Assembly: GCA_901538445.1 (NCBI GenBank)
Contig: LR594586.1
Location: 124,001 to 188,000, forward strand
From: Gemmataceae bacterium
Lineage (GTDB): Bacteria; Planctomycetota; Planctomycetia; Gemmatales; Gemmataceae
Direction of reading: 5' to 3'
DNA: 64,000 nt
Under the pieces are notes generated by a model that was given only the letters and a program-made list of their open reading frames with translations, was not told the DNA's origin and made no database searches. Position 1 is the first letter of the stretch. The number at the start of each line of letters is the position of its first letter. A program made the translations under genes and the position numbers. Below are positions 1-10,000 of the stretch, piece after piece.

Positions 1-1
1 A

Positions 2-1180
2 CTCCCTGTTCGGCTCGCGGCGGCCGGGTACGAGACGCTCGGGACGGGGAAGGTGTACCACGGTTCCGCTGACGGGTTGTTCGACCGGTACTACGAGACT
101 GAGCAGAGGTGGAGCCCATTCGCTCCCAATCAAGTCAAGTACACCGAGGCGGAACTCCCGAGCAAGGCCGGCCCGGCTCCCAGGCACATGGTTCGGGCAG
201 GCCCCGGAGGACGCGATTGGGTTCTGCCGCTCAATGGGTTGCCGAGCGAGCGGAACCTCCGGTCCGCAGAGGGCGAGTCCTTTGACTGGGGGGCCCTCGA
301 TGTCAAGGACGAGGAAATGGGCGACGCCCGAATCGCAACCTGGGCCGTGGCCCGCATCAAGGAGCCGAGGCCGAAACCGTTTTTTCTGGCGGTTGGGTTC
401 CACCGTCCCCACATCCCGCTCTTCGCGCCAAAGCGTGATTTCGACGCGGTGCCCGCCCTCGACGACATTAAGTTGCCCACCGTGCTGGAGAACGATCTCG
501 AGGACCTCGGCGCGTCGGGCCGGGGATTAGCCCGGGCCCCTCTCACGGCCGGTACTCACGCCCAGGTCATCAAGCATCAGCAGTGGAAGCACGCGGTTCG
601 TGCCTACCTTGCGTGCGTTGCATTCGCAGACCGGCAGATCGGGTTACTCCTTGAGGCCCTGGACAGTTCCCCACACGCCGACAACACGTGGATCGTCCTC
701 TGGAGCGATCACGGCTGGGCTCTCGGTGAGAAGGAGCACTGGGGCAAGTGGGCCGGATGGCGGACCGTGACTCGGGTTCCCCTTATCGTCGTTCCGCCGG
801 CCGGGCGGAAGATCGAGACCCGGGGCCACACATGCGGTGCGCCGGTCAGTTTGATCGACCTCTACCCGACCATCCTCGACATGTGCCAACTCCCCCGCCC
901 AAATGGGCTCGATGGCGTGTCACTTTTAGGATTGGTGAACGAGCCGGGGCAGTCAAGTAACCGAGCTGTGGTCACAACGTTCGACCCCGGCAACTACGCG
1001 CTCAGCACCGAGAGTTGGCGCTACATCCGGTATAAAAATGGCGAGGAAGAGCTTTACAACATCGACAAGGACGAGCGTGAATGGTGCAACCTGAGCAAAG
1101 ACGCCTCGGCTCGCACCCGGCTCCAGGACCTCCGCAAGGTGCTGGATCGGGAATTGGATCAGCGCAAAGTCACAAAGTGA
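2..1180 (+). CDS. Sulfatase, iduronate-2-sulfatase-like (5' end outside window)
   Basis: The frame is already open at base 2, so the start and the N-terminal half with the formylglycine-generating C-x-P-S-R site lie upstream of the window. What remains reads AAGYETLGTGKVYHG, then GFHRPHIPLFAPK and WSDHGWALGEKEHWGKW. These are hallmarks of the iduronate-2-sulfatase-like branch of the alkaline phosphatase/sulfatase fold; the last holds the metal-binding Asp-His. The C-terminal part (LYNIDKDEREWCNL) is typical of these enzymes. Such proteins hydrolyse sulfate esters of polysaccharides and are strongly expanded in planctomycetes. The actual substrate cannot be told. The next gene lies 67 nt downstream on the same strand and is also a carbohydrate-catabolism protein. 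Confidence 0.93.
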   Translation, partial: LPVRLAAAGYETLGTGKVYHGSADGLFDRYYETEQRWSPFAPNQVKYTEAELPSKAGPAPRHMVRAGPGGRDWVLPLNGLPSERNLRSAEGESFDWGALDVKDEEMGDARIATWAVARIKEPRPKPFFLAVGFHRPHIPLFAPKRDFDAVPALDDIKLPTVLENDLEDLGASGRGLARAPLTAGTHAQVIKHQQWKHAVRAYLACVAFADRQIGLLLEALDSSPHADNTWIVLWSDHGWALGEKEHWGKWAGWRTVTRVPLIVVPPAGRKIETRGHTCGAPVSLIDLYPTILDMCQLPRPNGLDGVSLLGLVNEPGQSSNRAVVTTFDPGNYALSTESWRYIRYKNGEEELYNIDKDEREWCNLSKDASARTRLQDLRKVLDRELDQRKVTK

Positions 1181-1247
1181 TAAAAATATTAATATACAAC
1201 AGTATTAGCATCTTGGTTACCGAAGCGCACTTGCTAGTGAGGCTAAG

Positions 1248-2645
1248 ATGAGCCTGAATTTTTGCCGAACCACGCACTCGTCTACTTCTGGGTTATGGCA
1301 CCTGCGCTGCCAGACTGCCCTCCTTGCCGCCGTTCTCGTCGCCTCACCACTCGCGGCCGCCGAGCCGCCGAAGGGGTTTGCCCGACTGTTCAACGAGAAG
1401 GACCTGGGGGGCTGGCACGGGTGGGCGATCCACGACAAGGGCGCGAGCCCGGCCGACCTCGCGAAGCTCTCGCCCGAGGACCGCGCCAAGCAGGTGGGCG
1501 AGTGGACCGCGGACGCGTTGAAGCACTGGAGCGTGCAGAGCGGCGAGCTGGTGAACGACGGCAAGGGCGCGTACCTCGCTACCGACAAGGACTACGGCGA
1601 CGTCGAACTGCTCGTCGAGTACAGGACGGTCGCGGGGGCCGACAGCGGCGTGTACCTCCGCGGCACCCCGCAGGTGCAGATCTGGGACGCGACACAGGCG
1701 TTCGACCCGAAGAACCCGACCCGCAAGCCGCACCTCGGCTCGGGTGGGTTGTTCAACAACTCACCCGACGCCCCCGGCCGCGACCCGCTCGTGGTCGCCG
1801 ACAAGCCGTTCGGCGAGTGGAACGCGCTCCGCATCATCCAGGTGGGTGAGCGGACGACGGTGTACCTGAACGACAAGCTCGTCGTGGACGCGGCCCGCAT
1901 GGAGAACTACTGGGACCGCAAGTTGCCACTCCCACGCACCGGGAAGATCCTGCTCCAGACGCACGGCGGCGAGATCCGGTGGCGGAACCTGTTCGTCCGC
2001 GAGATCCCCCCGACCGAGGCCAACGAGTTCCTGATGAAGCGCGCCGCGGCCGGGTTCGAGAGCGTGTTCAACGGCACGGACTTCACCGGCTGGGAGGGGG
2101 CCCTCGACAACTACGAGGTCGTTGACGGCGCGATCGTCTGCAAGCCGAGGAAGGGCGGGAACGTCGTCACCAAGGCCGAGTACGCCGACCACGCCATCCG
2201 CCTGGAGTACAAGCTCCCGGCCGGGGGCAACAACGGGCTGGCGATCCGCACCCCCAGCGCCGCGGCCCACGCGGCGACCCAGGCGATGTGCGAGATGCAG
2301 ATCCTCGACGACACGGCGGCGAAGTACGCCAAGCTGGACCCGCGGCAGTTCAACTGCTCGGCCTACGGGGCGGTCGAGGCGCACCGCGGCTACCTGCGGC
2401 CCGTCGGCGAGTGGAACTTTCTGGAGGTGACCGTGAAGGGCTCGACGCTCGTTGCGGAGCTGAACGGCACCCGCGTCCTCGACTGCGACCTGGCGACCGT
2501 GACCGAGTTCAAGGACAACCAGAAGCACCCGGGGAAGGACAACACGAAGGGCCGGTTCGGGTTCGTTGGTCACCGCGAACCGGTGGCATTCCGGAACATC
2601 TCGATCAAGCCCCTCCATGCTCCGGGTGGCACAAAGCAACGGTGA
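1248..2645 (+). CDS. Secreted protein with two DUF1080 (3-keto-disaccharide hydrolase) domains
   Basis: 465 residues. An N-terminal hydrophobic stretch (TALLAAVLVASPLAAAEPP) looks like a signal peptide, so the product is probably exported. Two concanavalin-like DUF1080 domains follow, each opened by the family signature: LFNEKDLGGWHGW near residue 48 and VFNGTDFTGWEG near residue 272. Each ends in a GR(F/I)xxxxHxxxVxFRN-type strand. DUF1080 domains are now annotated as 3-keto-disaccharide hydrolases or lectin-like sugar-binding domains and are abundant in planctomycetes. ATG 1248 follows the sulfatase closely and puts the signal peptide in a normal place. A shared role with the sulfatase in polysaccharide breakdown is inferred from position only. 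Confidence 0.9.
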   Translation: MSLNFCRTTHSSTSGLWHLRCQTALLAAVLVASPLAAAEPPKGFARLFNEKDLGGWHGWAIHDKGASPADLAKLSPEDRAKQVGEWTADALKHWSVQSGELVNDGKGAYLATDKDYGDVELLVEYRTVAGADSGVYLRGTPQVQIWDATQAFDPKNPTRKPHLGSGGLFNNSPDAPGRDPLVVADKPFGEWNALRIIQVGERTTVYLNDKLVVDAARMENYWDRKLPLPRTGKILLQTHGGEIRWRNLFVREIPPTEANEFLMKRAAAGFESVFNGTDFTGWEGALDNYEVVDGAIVCKPRKGGNVVTKAEYADHAIRLEYKLPAGGNNGLAIRTPSAAAHAATQAMCEMQILDDTAAKYAKLDPRQFNCSAYGAVEAHRGYLRPVGEWNFLEVTVKGSTLVAELNGTRVLDCDLATVTEFKDNQKHPGKDNTKGRFGFVGHREPVAFRNISIKPLHAPGGTKQR

Positions 2646-2777
2646 ACAGTTTGAGGCCCTACGATCTCTGTCCGCGATCCTCCCCCTGTATCCGCTGTGC
2701 GACTTTAGTGACGCTGACACAACCCCGGCATGAGGTTTGCGCCTCGGCAGTGTAGCCCGCCCCTGGAGTCTCCTGCC

Positions 2778-2959
2778 GTGGCGACCGCACACATGCCCGA
2801 TGAGTTCTTCGCGTTGATCGTTCACCACCTGACGCCCGAGCAACCGGTCGGCCCGAGGGGCGGTCGCCCGCGGGTCCGGCACAAGGTGGCGGTGCGGGTC
2901 ATCTGGTTCGTGCTGGCGACCGGCAACCGGTGGGAGGACGTGCCCCGCGAGCTGGGGTG
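2778..2959 (+). pseudogene. IS5-family transposase, 5' fragment
   Basis: The frame encodes an N-terminal transposase domain (MPDEFFALIVHHLTPEQ, then GGRPRVRHKVAVRVIWFVL and NRWEDVPRELGC) typical of DUF4096/IS5-group transposases. It is cut at codon ~60 by the IS3 insertion at 2960. The reading resumes at 4217 with SGRTAHRRLRAWEEAGIWD. Start is GTG 2778 or the internal ATG 2793. Not functional as it stands. Confidence 0.8.
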
Positions 2960-3023
2960 TGAGCTTCCCCAGGTTTGGTGGAGTCCAAGTTTGCGGTGTA
3001 AACTCAGAGCGAGGAGTTTACCG

Positions 3024-3320
3024 ATGCCCCGTCCCCGATCGACGTACACGGCCGAGTTCAAGCTCTCGGCGGTGAAGATGATCACCGAGCAGAAGCTGTC
3101 CGTCGCGGAGGCCGCACGCCGCCTCGATGTCGGCGAGAACCTCCTGCGAGAATGGCGCAAGGCGTTCCTCGCTCGTGGCGACGGGGCCTTCCCCGGGCAC
3201 GGCACCCCGGCACCGGCCGGCGACGAGCTGCGCCGCCTGCGGGCCGAGAACGCGCGCCTCCGCGCCGAGCGGGACCTGCTAAAAAAGGCCGCCGCCTACT
3301 TCGCCAACCCGCCGAGCTGA
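3024..3320 (+). CDS. IS3-family transposase OrfA (HTH)
   Basis: 98 residues. A helix-turn-helix of the IS3 OrfA type (YTAEFKLSAVKMI, VAEAARRLDV, LREWRK) is followed by a leucine-zipper-like helix (ELRRLRAENARLRAERDLLKK). ATG 3024 follows GAGGAG at 3010-3015. The frame crosses CTAAAAAAG at 3279-3287, where a -1 shift would join it to OrfB, the usual way IS3 elements make the OrfAB transposase. OrfA alone binds the terminal repeats and regulates transposition in this family. Confidence 0.93.
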   Translation: MPRPRSTYTAEFKLSAVKMITEQKLSVAEAARRLDVGENLLREWRKAFLARGDGAFPGHGTPAPAGDELRRLRAENARLRAERDLLKKAAAYFANPPS

Positions 3321-4186
3321 CGTTCCGGCTCATCGCCGACCACGCCGACGAGTGGCCGGTCAGCTGGATGTGCGAGGCGCTGGAGGTGTCCGTCAGCGGG
3401 TACTACGCTTGGGCCGCTCGGCCCGATAGCCCGACCGAAGTGTGGCGGCGGGAGTTGGTCGGCGCGATCGAGGAGATTCACGCCGAGGTGAAGGGCCGCT
3501 ACGGGAGTCCGCGCATGACCGCCGAGTTGAACGCGCGGGGGCACGAGTGCTCGGAGAACACGGTGGCCGAACTGATGCGGGGGCACGGGATCCGCGCGAA
3601 GGTCCCGAGGCGGTTCGTCCGCACGACGGACTCCAACCACCGGCTGCCGGTGGCCGCCAACGTCCTCGATCGGGATTTCGATCCCGAAGGGCCGAACGAG
3701 CGCTGGTGCGCCGACATCACATACATCCCGACGCGCGAGGGGTGGCTGTACTTGGCCGTGGTCGAGGATCTGTTCAGCCGGATGATCGTGGGCTGGTCGA
3801 TGGGCGAGTCGATGGAGAGCCGGTTGGTCGTCGATGCGCTGGAGATGGCGATCCAACGTCGTCGGCCCGAGGCCGGTCTGCTGGCGCACTCGGATCGCGG
3901 GAGCCAGTACGCCAGCGAGCACTACCAGCGGGTGCTGGCGAGCGCAGGGATCGTGTGCAGCATGAGCGAGGTCGGTCAGTGCTGGGATAACGCCCCGATG
4001 GAGTCGTTCTTCGGCCGGCTGAAGTGTGAGATCGAATCGGCCGAGATGTTCGTCACCCGCGACCAGGCGCGGGCGGAGCTGTTCGAGTACCTGGAGGTGT
4101 TCTACAACCGCGTCCGCCGTCACTCCTCTCTGGGGTTCTTGTCCCCGGTCGAGTATGAACGGGCGCACAACCAGACCCACCGTTAA
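3281..4186 (+). CDS. IS3-family transposase OrfB (DDE integrase core)
   Basis: The -1 frame relative to OrfA, open from 3152 but only meaningful after the A6G run. It encodes the HTH_21 region (ALEVSVSGYYAWAAR, KGRYGSPRMTAELNARG) and an rve integrase core with the complete DDE set: RWCADITYIPT (Asp), LAHSDRGSQYAS (Asp) and CWDNAPMESFFGRLK (Glu, 35 residues after the second Asp). Probably made as the OrfAB fusion. No stop or indel interrupts it, so this copy looks active. Confidence 0.93.
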   Translation, partial: KKGRRLLRQPAELTFRLIADHADEWPVSWMCEALEVSVSGYYAWAARPDSPTEVWRRELVGAIEEIHAEVKGRYGSPRMTAELNARGHECSENTVAELMRGHGIRAKVPRRFVRTTDSNHRLPVAANVLDRDFDPEGPNERWCADITYIPTREGWLYLAVVEDLFSRMIVGWSMGESMESRLVVDALEMAIQRRRPEAGLLAHSDRGSQYASEHYQRVLASAGIVCSMSEVGQCWDNAPMESFFGRLKCEIESAEMFVTRDQARAELFEYLEVFYNRVRRHSSLGFLSPVEYERAHNQTHR

Positions 4187-4216
4187 CTTCGTCTCCATTT
4201 TTCTTGGGGAAGATCA

Positions 4217-4853
4217 GTGCTCGGGGCGCACCGCCCACCGGCGGCTCCGGGCGTGGGAGGAGGCCGGCATCTGGGACCGGCTACACGCCGACCTGCTCCG
4301 CTTACTCCGCCAGGCCGACAAGCTGGACACCGACGTGGCGATCGTGGACGGGGTCATGGTGCGGGCGTTCGGCGGGGGCGAGGGCACCGGCCCCAGCCCG
4401 GTGGACCGCCGCAAGCTCGGGACCAAGCACACCCTGCTGGTGGACCGGCACGGGGTGCCGCTGGCGATCCGCACGGCCGGGGCCAACGCCAGCGACCACC
4501 GCCAGATCCTGCCGCTGGTGGCCCTCGACTTCCCGAAGGTCGGCGGGAAGCCGGGGCGTCCGAAGGAGCGGCCGGACGTGCTGTACGCGGACCGCGGGTA
4601 CGACAGCGACGCGACCCGGTTGGTGCTGCGGTGGCTGGGGGTCGAGCCGCGGATCGCCCGGCGGCGGACGGAGCACGGGAGCGGGCTGGGGAAGGTGCGG
4701 TGGGTCGTCGAGCGGAGCATCAGCTGGATCAAGGGGCTCCGCCGGATGCGGGTCCGGTACGACCGACTCGGGGTCATACGGGATGCTTGGACCAGTCTCG
4801 CCGCCAGTGTCATCTGCTTCAACATCCTCACTCACGACACCATGGCCGCATAG
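4217..4853 (+). pseudogene. IS5-family transposase, 3' fragment with DDE domain
   Basis: Continuation of the fragment at 2778-2959 after the inserted IS3 element. It carries the DDE domain: DVAIVDGVMV (first Asp), LYADRGYDSD (second Asp, with the conserved D-R-G-Y) and WVVERSISWIKGLRRMRVRYDR (Glu plus the Y-(2)-R-(3)-E-(6)-K-like segment). It stops just at the right inverted repeat (TAG 4851-4853). Catalytic residues are intact, so disruption is by the insertion alone and the event may be recent. Confidence 0.85.
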
Positions 4854-4961
4854 GTTGTGTCAGAGCCTTTAAGACTGCGACGCGGCTCACGGCGCGTGCG
4901 GGTGCCGCCCACCGAGTGAGCGGTGGTGGATGTGGTGGGCGGAGTGGACGGAGAGCGTCGG

Positions 4962-6039
4962 TCAGGCAGCGCGGTGGGAGTGCGGCAAGAGCCCAACGAG
5001 TCGCGACCACCACCGGACCCGGTCCGCGGGGAACGGGACCACGTCCGGCTCGGAGTCCGGTGGACGTTCAACGTTGAGTGGTACGTTGCCCACGCCTTGG
5101 TGCGGCCTCTCGGCGTTGTCGTGAGCGATGAACTCCGCCGTCAGGTGCCGCTGGTGACGCTCACCGAGCACCACGAAGTGGTCGAGCAGCTCGCGACGCA
5201 GGCTCTGTGCGAAGCGCTCGGCGTACGCGTTCAGGTTCGGGGTCCGAGGCGGGGGCCCACCCGCTTCACCCCGCACCCTTCGGCCGCCAGCACAGCGTCG
5301 AACACGGCCGTGTACTTGGTGTCGTGGTCGATGAGCACGTGGGTCGCCGGCAGGCCCCACTCCCCCATCTGCATCGACGCGTTCCGCGCCTGCTGCGTCA
5401 CCCACCATCTCGTGGGGTTCGCCGAGATCCCGGCCACGAACGCCCGCCGGGTGCCGACGTGGATGAAGCACAGCAGGTACAGGTCCACCAACCCGCCCAG
5501 CGTCGTGGTCCGCACCGTGAGGAAATCGCTGGCCCACAGGGTGACCGCGTGCCGCCGCACGAACGTGTCCCAGGTCCCGAGCACACGCTCCGGGCTCGGG
5601 TCCAACCCCGCGTCCTTGAGGATAGTCTTCACCGTGGTGCGGCTCACCCCGCGGACCCCGAGCTTCCGCAGTTCGCCGAGGATCCGGGTGTACCCCCACC
5701 CGGTCTCCCGACCCAACCGCAGCACCAACGCACGGATCTCGTCCGCGGTCGGCCCGGCTTCCGCGTCGACACCCGCACCGCACTCCCCTGCCCCGACGCC
5801 GCGGCCACCCACCGGGTGAACGTCCGGTACGACACGATCGAGATCAGGTCCTTGACCGCCGTCCCCACTCGCTGCCCGTGCCGAACCAGCCTCGCTCGAT
5901 CACGTGCGGATACATTGATCCGGTCTGGGAGCTGGGCTCGGAGGATCCGGTTCTCGGCCCTGAGGAACTCGACCACGGGGACCAGTTCCCGGTCGGTCGC
6001 GGCCGCGAACAGGGCGAACGGGGGCTGCAACAGCCGCAT
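4962..6039 (-). pseudogene. Frameshifted DDE integrase/transposase (planctomycete type)
   Basis: Three minus-strand frames read in turn as one protein. From 6039 to ~5790: MRLLQPPFALFAAATDREL then FLRAENRILRAQL and RARLVRHGQRVG. From ~5790 to ~5255: DEIRALVLRLGRETGWGY, RILGELRKLGVRGVS and an Asp in WASDFLTV plus IDHDTKYTAVFD. From ~5250 to 4962: NLNAYAERFAQSLRRELLDH, which carries the catalytic Glu, then ERPHQGVGN. So HTH and D-D-E core are all present but two frame breaks separate them. A shorter remnant of the same family lies at 48128-48440. Either a decayed copy or two sequencing indels. Confidence 0.8.
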
Positions 6040-6324
6040 GGGATACCGAACATCCAAGGGCGGGATGCACCACAGGCTTTTCGGGGCGTGGACATGGTTT
6101 CGATACCCCGCCTCGTGGCCCGGGGCGGGTGCGAAACGGGCCCGGATGATCAGGCAGGGATCGGGCTGCGAGGGATGGTGCTGGTGGTAGGGAATGAGCG
6201 GATGGGAACGAGCCGGCGCCGGGATGAGTGATCGGACTTGGGTTCCCGAGGCCCGAGCGGTCGTGACCACCGCCGCGGACGGGCCACGATCGGTGTTCAG
6301 AAACGGGTCAAAAAGTCGCGCGCA
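6040..6324. other. Non-coding stretch between integrase relic and repeat
   Basis: About 285 bases upstream of the integrase relic. Open frames here show no recognisable protein. The part nearest 6040 is probably the integrase upstream region. No clear promoter or terminator was seen. Confidence 0.4.
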
Positions 6325-6821
6325 TGTTAACCTGATGGGCTGTGGGTTTTGTGTACAGCCGCTTTTGAAAGTCCGGTTAACACCTCGGAGTTCGAGGAGT
6401 GTTACACTCGGACACCGAGTGTAACTCGAACCTTCGCCCGGTTAACACTCGCGCGCGAGTGCCACCTCCTACGATCACCTACAAATCCCTGCTGATGGTG
6501 TGATTCTCGCGCGCGATTCTCGCGAGCTTACTCGCGCGCGGGAGTTCGAGAACTGTTCCGCTCGGGGAGCTTTCTGTCCGGTTACGGAACTTCGGCACAA
6601 ACGGGTTAACGGCGCACCCCGGGAGTCTGACCCCCGGGGTGTTGCCATTTCCCCCTGGAATTCCAATCATTTCGCGGTCCCGCGGACGCTCGTCAAAGTC
6701 TCGGGTTCGAAAGAGATCACTCGGGGTCCGAGCGCAACCCCAGGGGTTACACTCGGACCCCGAACGTCTCCCCGAAAAACTCTCAGCGTCTCGCACCCGA
6801 GACGGACACCCCGGTTAACAG
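6325..6821. repeat. Long non-coding repeat, copy 1 (497 bp)
   Basis: Collinear with 52434-52927 over nearly the whole length, by eye about 85% identical with few indels. Both copies begin TGTTAACC and end GGTTAACA, an 8-bp inverted terminal match. The motif GTTAAC recurs inside (for example CGGTTAACACC and CGGTTAACACTCG), and short palindromes such as ACTCGGACACCGAGT occur. The best plus-strand frames differ between the copies; one minus-strand frame is shared but is interrupted differently in each. That argues against a protein. The copy lies upstream of the 2231-residue gene. Possible natures: a MITE-like element, a structured RNA or a protein-binding array. Confidence 0.75.
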
Positions 6822-7083
6822 GGTTGGCAACAGAGGACAAACTGGGCAGCATTCTCGACGCTCGTTCCTAGGGTAGTTAGACTCTCCGTGGGTAGGGGGG
6901 GCCTTGAATGTCCTGCAAGCCACCGCCGCCCGGCGGGACGACACTCGGTTCACCCTCCCAGTGCCCGGCAATTCGCCCAATCCCGGGCGAGGAATGCGGC
7001 CCATGGCACCGGACTCAGGTGCCGTGTACTGACTTGACTTCAGGACGTGTCCCCACACGTGCCGCCAAAGGGAGTTGTAACGG
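6822..7083. other. Upstream region of the large nuclease-TPR-PIN gene
   Basis: 262 bases without a convincing gene. It should hold the promoter of the 2231-residue gene. No strong -10/-35 pair or operator stands out. A weak ribosome-binding sequence (AGGGAGT) lies about 8 nt before ATG 7084. Confidence 0.4.
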
Positions 7084-10000
7084 ATGAGCCAGCCCACCCC
7101 CGCGCCAAGGCGGATCTCCAGCCCGGCCGCCACCGGTGGGGCGGGCACCTTGTTCGAACAGCACGTTGCCGCCTACTGGCTATCGCTGCTCCTCGTGCGG
7201 GCCATCCCGCCGGTCTTGCGCGACTGCACCGTTGTCGAGGTGAACTTCCAAGCCGAACGTCTGGGATACGACACGGACGATTTTCTTGTAGTCGGTGCCG
7301 ACAGCTCGGGGGCGCGTCGACTGCTGCTCGGTCAGGTCAAGCGGTCATTCACGATCAGCTCTGCGGACGAGGATTGCAGGAAAGCCGTTGGGGATTTCTG
7401 GGGCGATTTTCGGAAGGCCGACCGCTTCTCTCCGGCGTCCGACTGCCTAGTGCTCGTTACGCTCCGCGGGACGAACGTGCTTCTCGAGCACTTCGCCGGG
7501 CTGCTCGAGTTCGCCCGGGCTGCCTGCGACACTTCCGACTTCGAAAGCCGATTGGCAACACCTGGTCTCGTCCACTCGAAGGTCGCAGATTACTGCGGGG
7601 AAGTCCGAGCCATCCTCGGCGAGGTCGAGAACCGGCCGGTAAGCGCCGCCGAGGCGTGGCCGTTTCTGAAGGCCCTGCACTTCTTGAGCCTCGACCTCGC
7701 GACCTCAACGGCCCTGGTCGAGAACCACGTCCGGACGCTCCTCGCCCACACGAGTGTCGAAGCGGACCCGCGAGCTTCCGCCGACGCCACCTGGGCCGCG
7801 CTCCTCCGCGAGGCGAGCGACGGCATGGCGCAAGCGAAGACCTACACCCGCGAGGCGCTCCCGGAATCCCTCCGGCAACGGCACTCGCCCGTGAGGCCGA
7901 CCGACCGCGACACACTCGCCGCGCTTGACCCACTAAGTGAGACCCTCCGGACCCTGGCGGCCGGCGTCGCCACGCACCTGCGTCCCCTGCTCGCCCCCGC
8001 CACACCGAACCAGCCGGTGACGAAAGCGCAGGAGGCCGTCGGTCGAGCCCAGGCGCGGGCGTGGGAGGAGCGCGCCAGGCGGTCTCTGGATGCACAGGGC
8101 CATAAACTCTGGGAGGACATCCGTAAAGAGGTACGCGCACTGAATCACCTCCGCGCCGTCGACGCCGGCCAAGACCTCCGTGCGTGGCTCGAAGGGGACG
8201 GCGCGTACGCGTCGCCCGCGATCCGGGGTCGGGTCTGTGTCCTGATGGCCGACCTGGCTGTGATCGATTCAGCCGTTCGCTCCCACGAGGAGCGGATCGA
8301 CACCTCGGAGGCCCGAGGGTGGTACACCCGTTCGCTGGGTGAATTCGGCACGCAGCCAACCGAGGAGGACGTGGCCCGGCTCCTCTACCTCGAAGCCCGT
8401 CTCGACTGGCTGGATCGAAAACCCGAACAGGCCCTTACGCTCCTCGAAGGCGTCGAGGACGCGAGCTGTAAGTCGTTCGCCCTCTCCGTACTCATCGCGG
8501 AAGGCCGCGACGACGAGGCGGTGCGTCTTGCGCGGACGATCCCTCCGGACGACCGGTGGTGCGACCGGCTCGTGATGATCTTCGCCCAGGCCGGCTCGCC
8601 CGAGGAGGTCGAGGGGATCGAGGCCTGGGCACAGGCCCGTCCCGACCCGATCGTTTCCCAGCGGTGCGTGGTCGCGCGGGTCCAGGGCACGCTGGCGAAG
8701 TTGTTCCGCGGACGAGATGGGAGGTCACTGTTCCTTGGGCCTATCGCCGAGGACGACGCTACCCAAATGCGAGGGCTGCTCCAGGACCTTCAGCCGCTCG
8801 TCGCGCCGGCCGCCGCCCGGGGCCGGCCGGCGACCGGTGTCGAGACCGAAGCCGTCGAACTGGCGTTCACCCTCTCGCGCCTTCTCAACTTGAAAGACCA
8901 GTGGCGCCCGACCGGGGTTCTCCTGGGCCAGGCGAACCCGGTTTCCCTTGAGTACGCTCGGGCAGTGATCCGGAGTGACCTCACCGATCCCGGCACGCTG
9001 GCCACGCGGCTGAGGAACGATTATCCGCGGAGCGTCCTCGCGGGGCATCTCGCTGCCGTCGTCGACGTGCGGACCGGGGCGGCCTTTGCCGATGTCTCCA
9101 CGCGAGTCGAGGCGCTCATCCCGCTCGCGGAAACACCGGACCAGCGGGCGCAACTCTCCGAGTTGCTTTTCGAGCAGTCGCTCCCCGAAGACGGCACGGC
9201 CGCCTTGGAGCGTGCGCTCGAACTCGCGGGCCGCCTCCTCCCGACCGGCCATTCGCTCCTGAGCGCTATCCGCTACGAGCTGCTGCGCCGCGGTGGAAAC
9301 GAACAAGATGCCATGGCGTTGTTAACGAGCTCCTACGACGAAGCCGACCCGCTTTGGCTCCAGGTCGCGGCCGCGGACGCTTACCGGCGCGGGGACCGAA
9401 AGGCCGCACTCGGCTACTTCCTCAAAGCGGCGCGGCTCCTGAGCCGCCCGGAAACTTGCTGGCTCGTGTTCAACCTCGCCCACGAACAGGACGACACCGC
9501 GGCGATGCGGGAGATGACGACTCTTCTCGCCCGCGTCACCCCGGAGGACTCGCGGGCTCACCGGAACTTGGCCGCGTTGGAGTTCAATGCGGGGCACTTC
9601 AAAGAGGCTGCCGCCGAGCTCCGGCGGGTCGTCCAGCTCGCCCCTGGCGACGCCAACGACGAGGTCTGCCTCGCGCGTGCCCTGGTCCTTTCCGGTCGCG
9701 CGGAGGAAGCTCTCGAAGTCCTCAGCGGCGTGTGCGCCGCCCACCCGAATCTTCCCGGCCCGTGGCAGTTCCGTGCGGTGGTCTCCGACTCGCAAGGGCG
9801 GCCCGTGGTGGCCTTTGAGGGGTTGCACTCTGTCCGCGAGCGGTTCTGGGGCGACATGGGATTCGTCTGCCTCTACCACACGCTGGCCTACAAGGCGAAC
9901 CGCGAGGAGGAGGCGCACATCGCCTTCCTCCGGATCCAAGAACTCCAAAACGGCGACCCGAACGGGCCGTTACGGAGCGGCACACTCGACGACCTGCGCG

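Larger units (their letters stand above)
2960..4216 (+). mobile_element. Complete IS3-family insertion sequence, 1257 bp
   Basis: The ends are TGAGCTTCCCCAGG (left) and the complement of TGATCTTCCCCAAG (right), i.e. TG...CA termini. Similarity between the inverted repeats continues imperfectly for about 30 bp. A 3-bp direct repeat GTG flanks the element (2957-2959 and 4217-4219), the target duplication expected for IS3. It holds two overlapping frames, orfA and orfB, linked by an A6G slippery run at 3281-3287. It sits inside an IS5 transposase gene. Confidence 0.92.
2714..4863 (+). mobile_element. IS5-family element interrupted by an IS3 element
   Basis: A transposase gene in two pieces is bounded by an 11-bp inverted repeat: CTGACACAACC at 2714-2724 and GGTTGTGTCAG at 4853-4863. 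The outer limits may extend a few bases further and no clear target duplication was found. Removing the inner element (2960-4216) plus one copy of the GTG duplication restores a continuous transposase frame. The element is therefore a once intact IS5-like copy inactivated by a later insertion. Confidence 0.75.

Noticed and set aside
6479-6796. Conserved minus-strand protein in the 497-bp repeat (shared PKFRNRTESSPSG segment)
   Set aside because: The shared peptide simply follows high DNA identity; upstream the frame is closed differently in the two copies and there is no consistent start or ribosome-binding site. A short peptide cannot be fully excluded.
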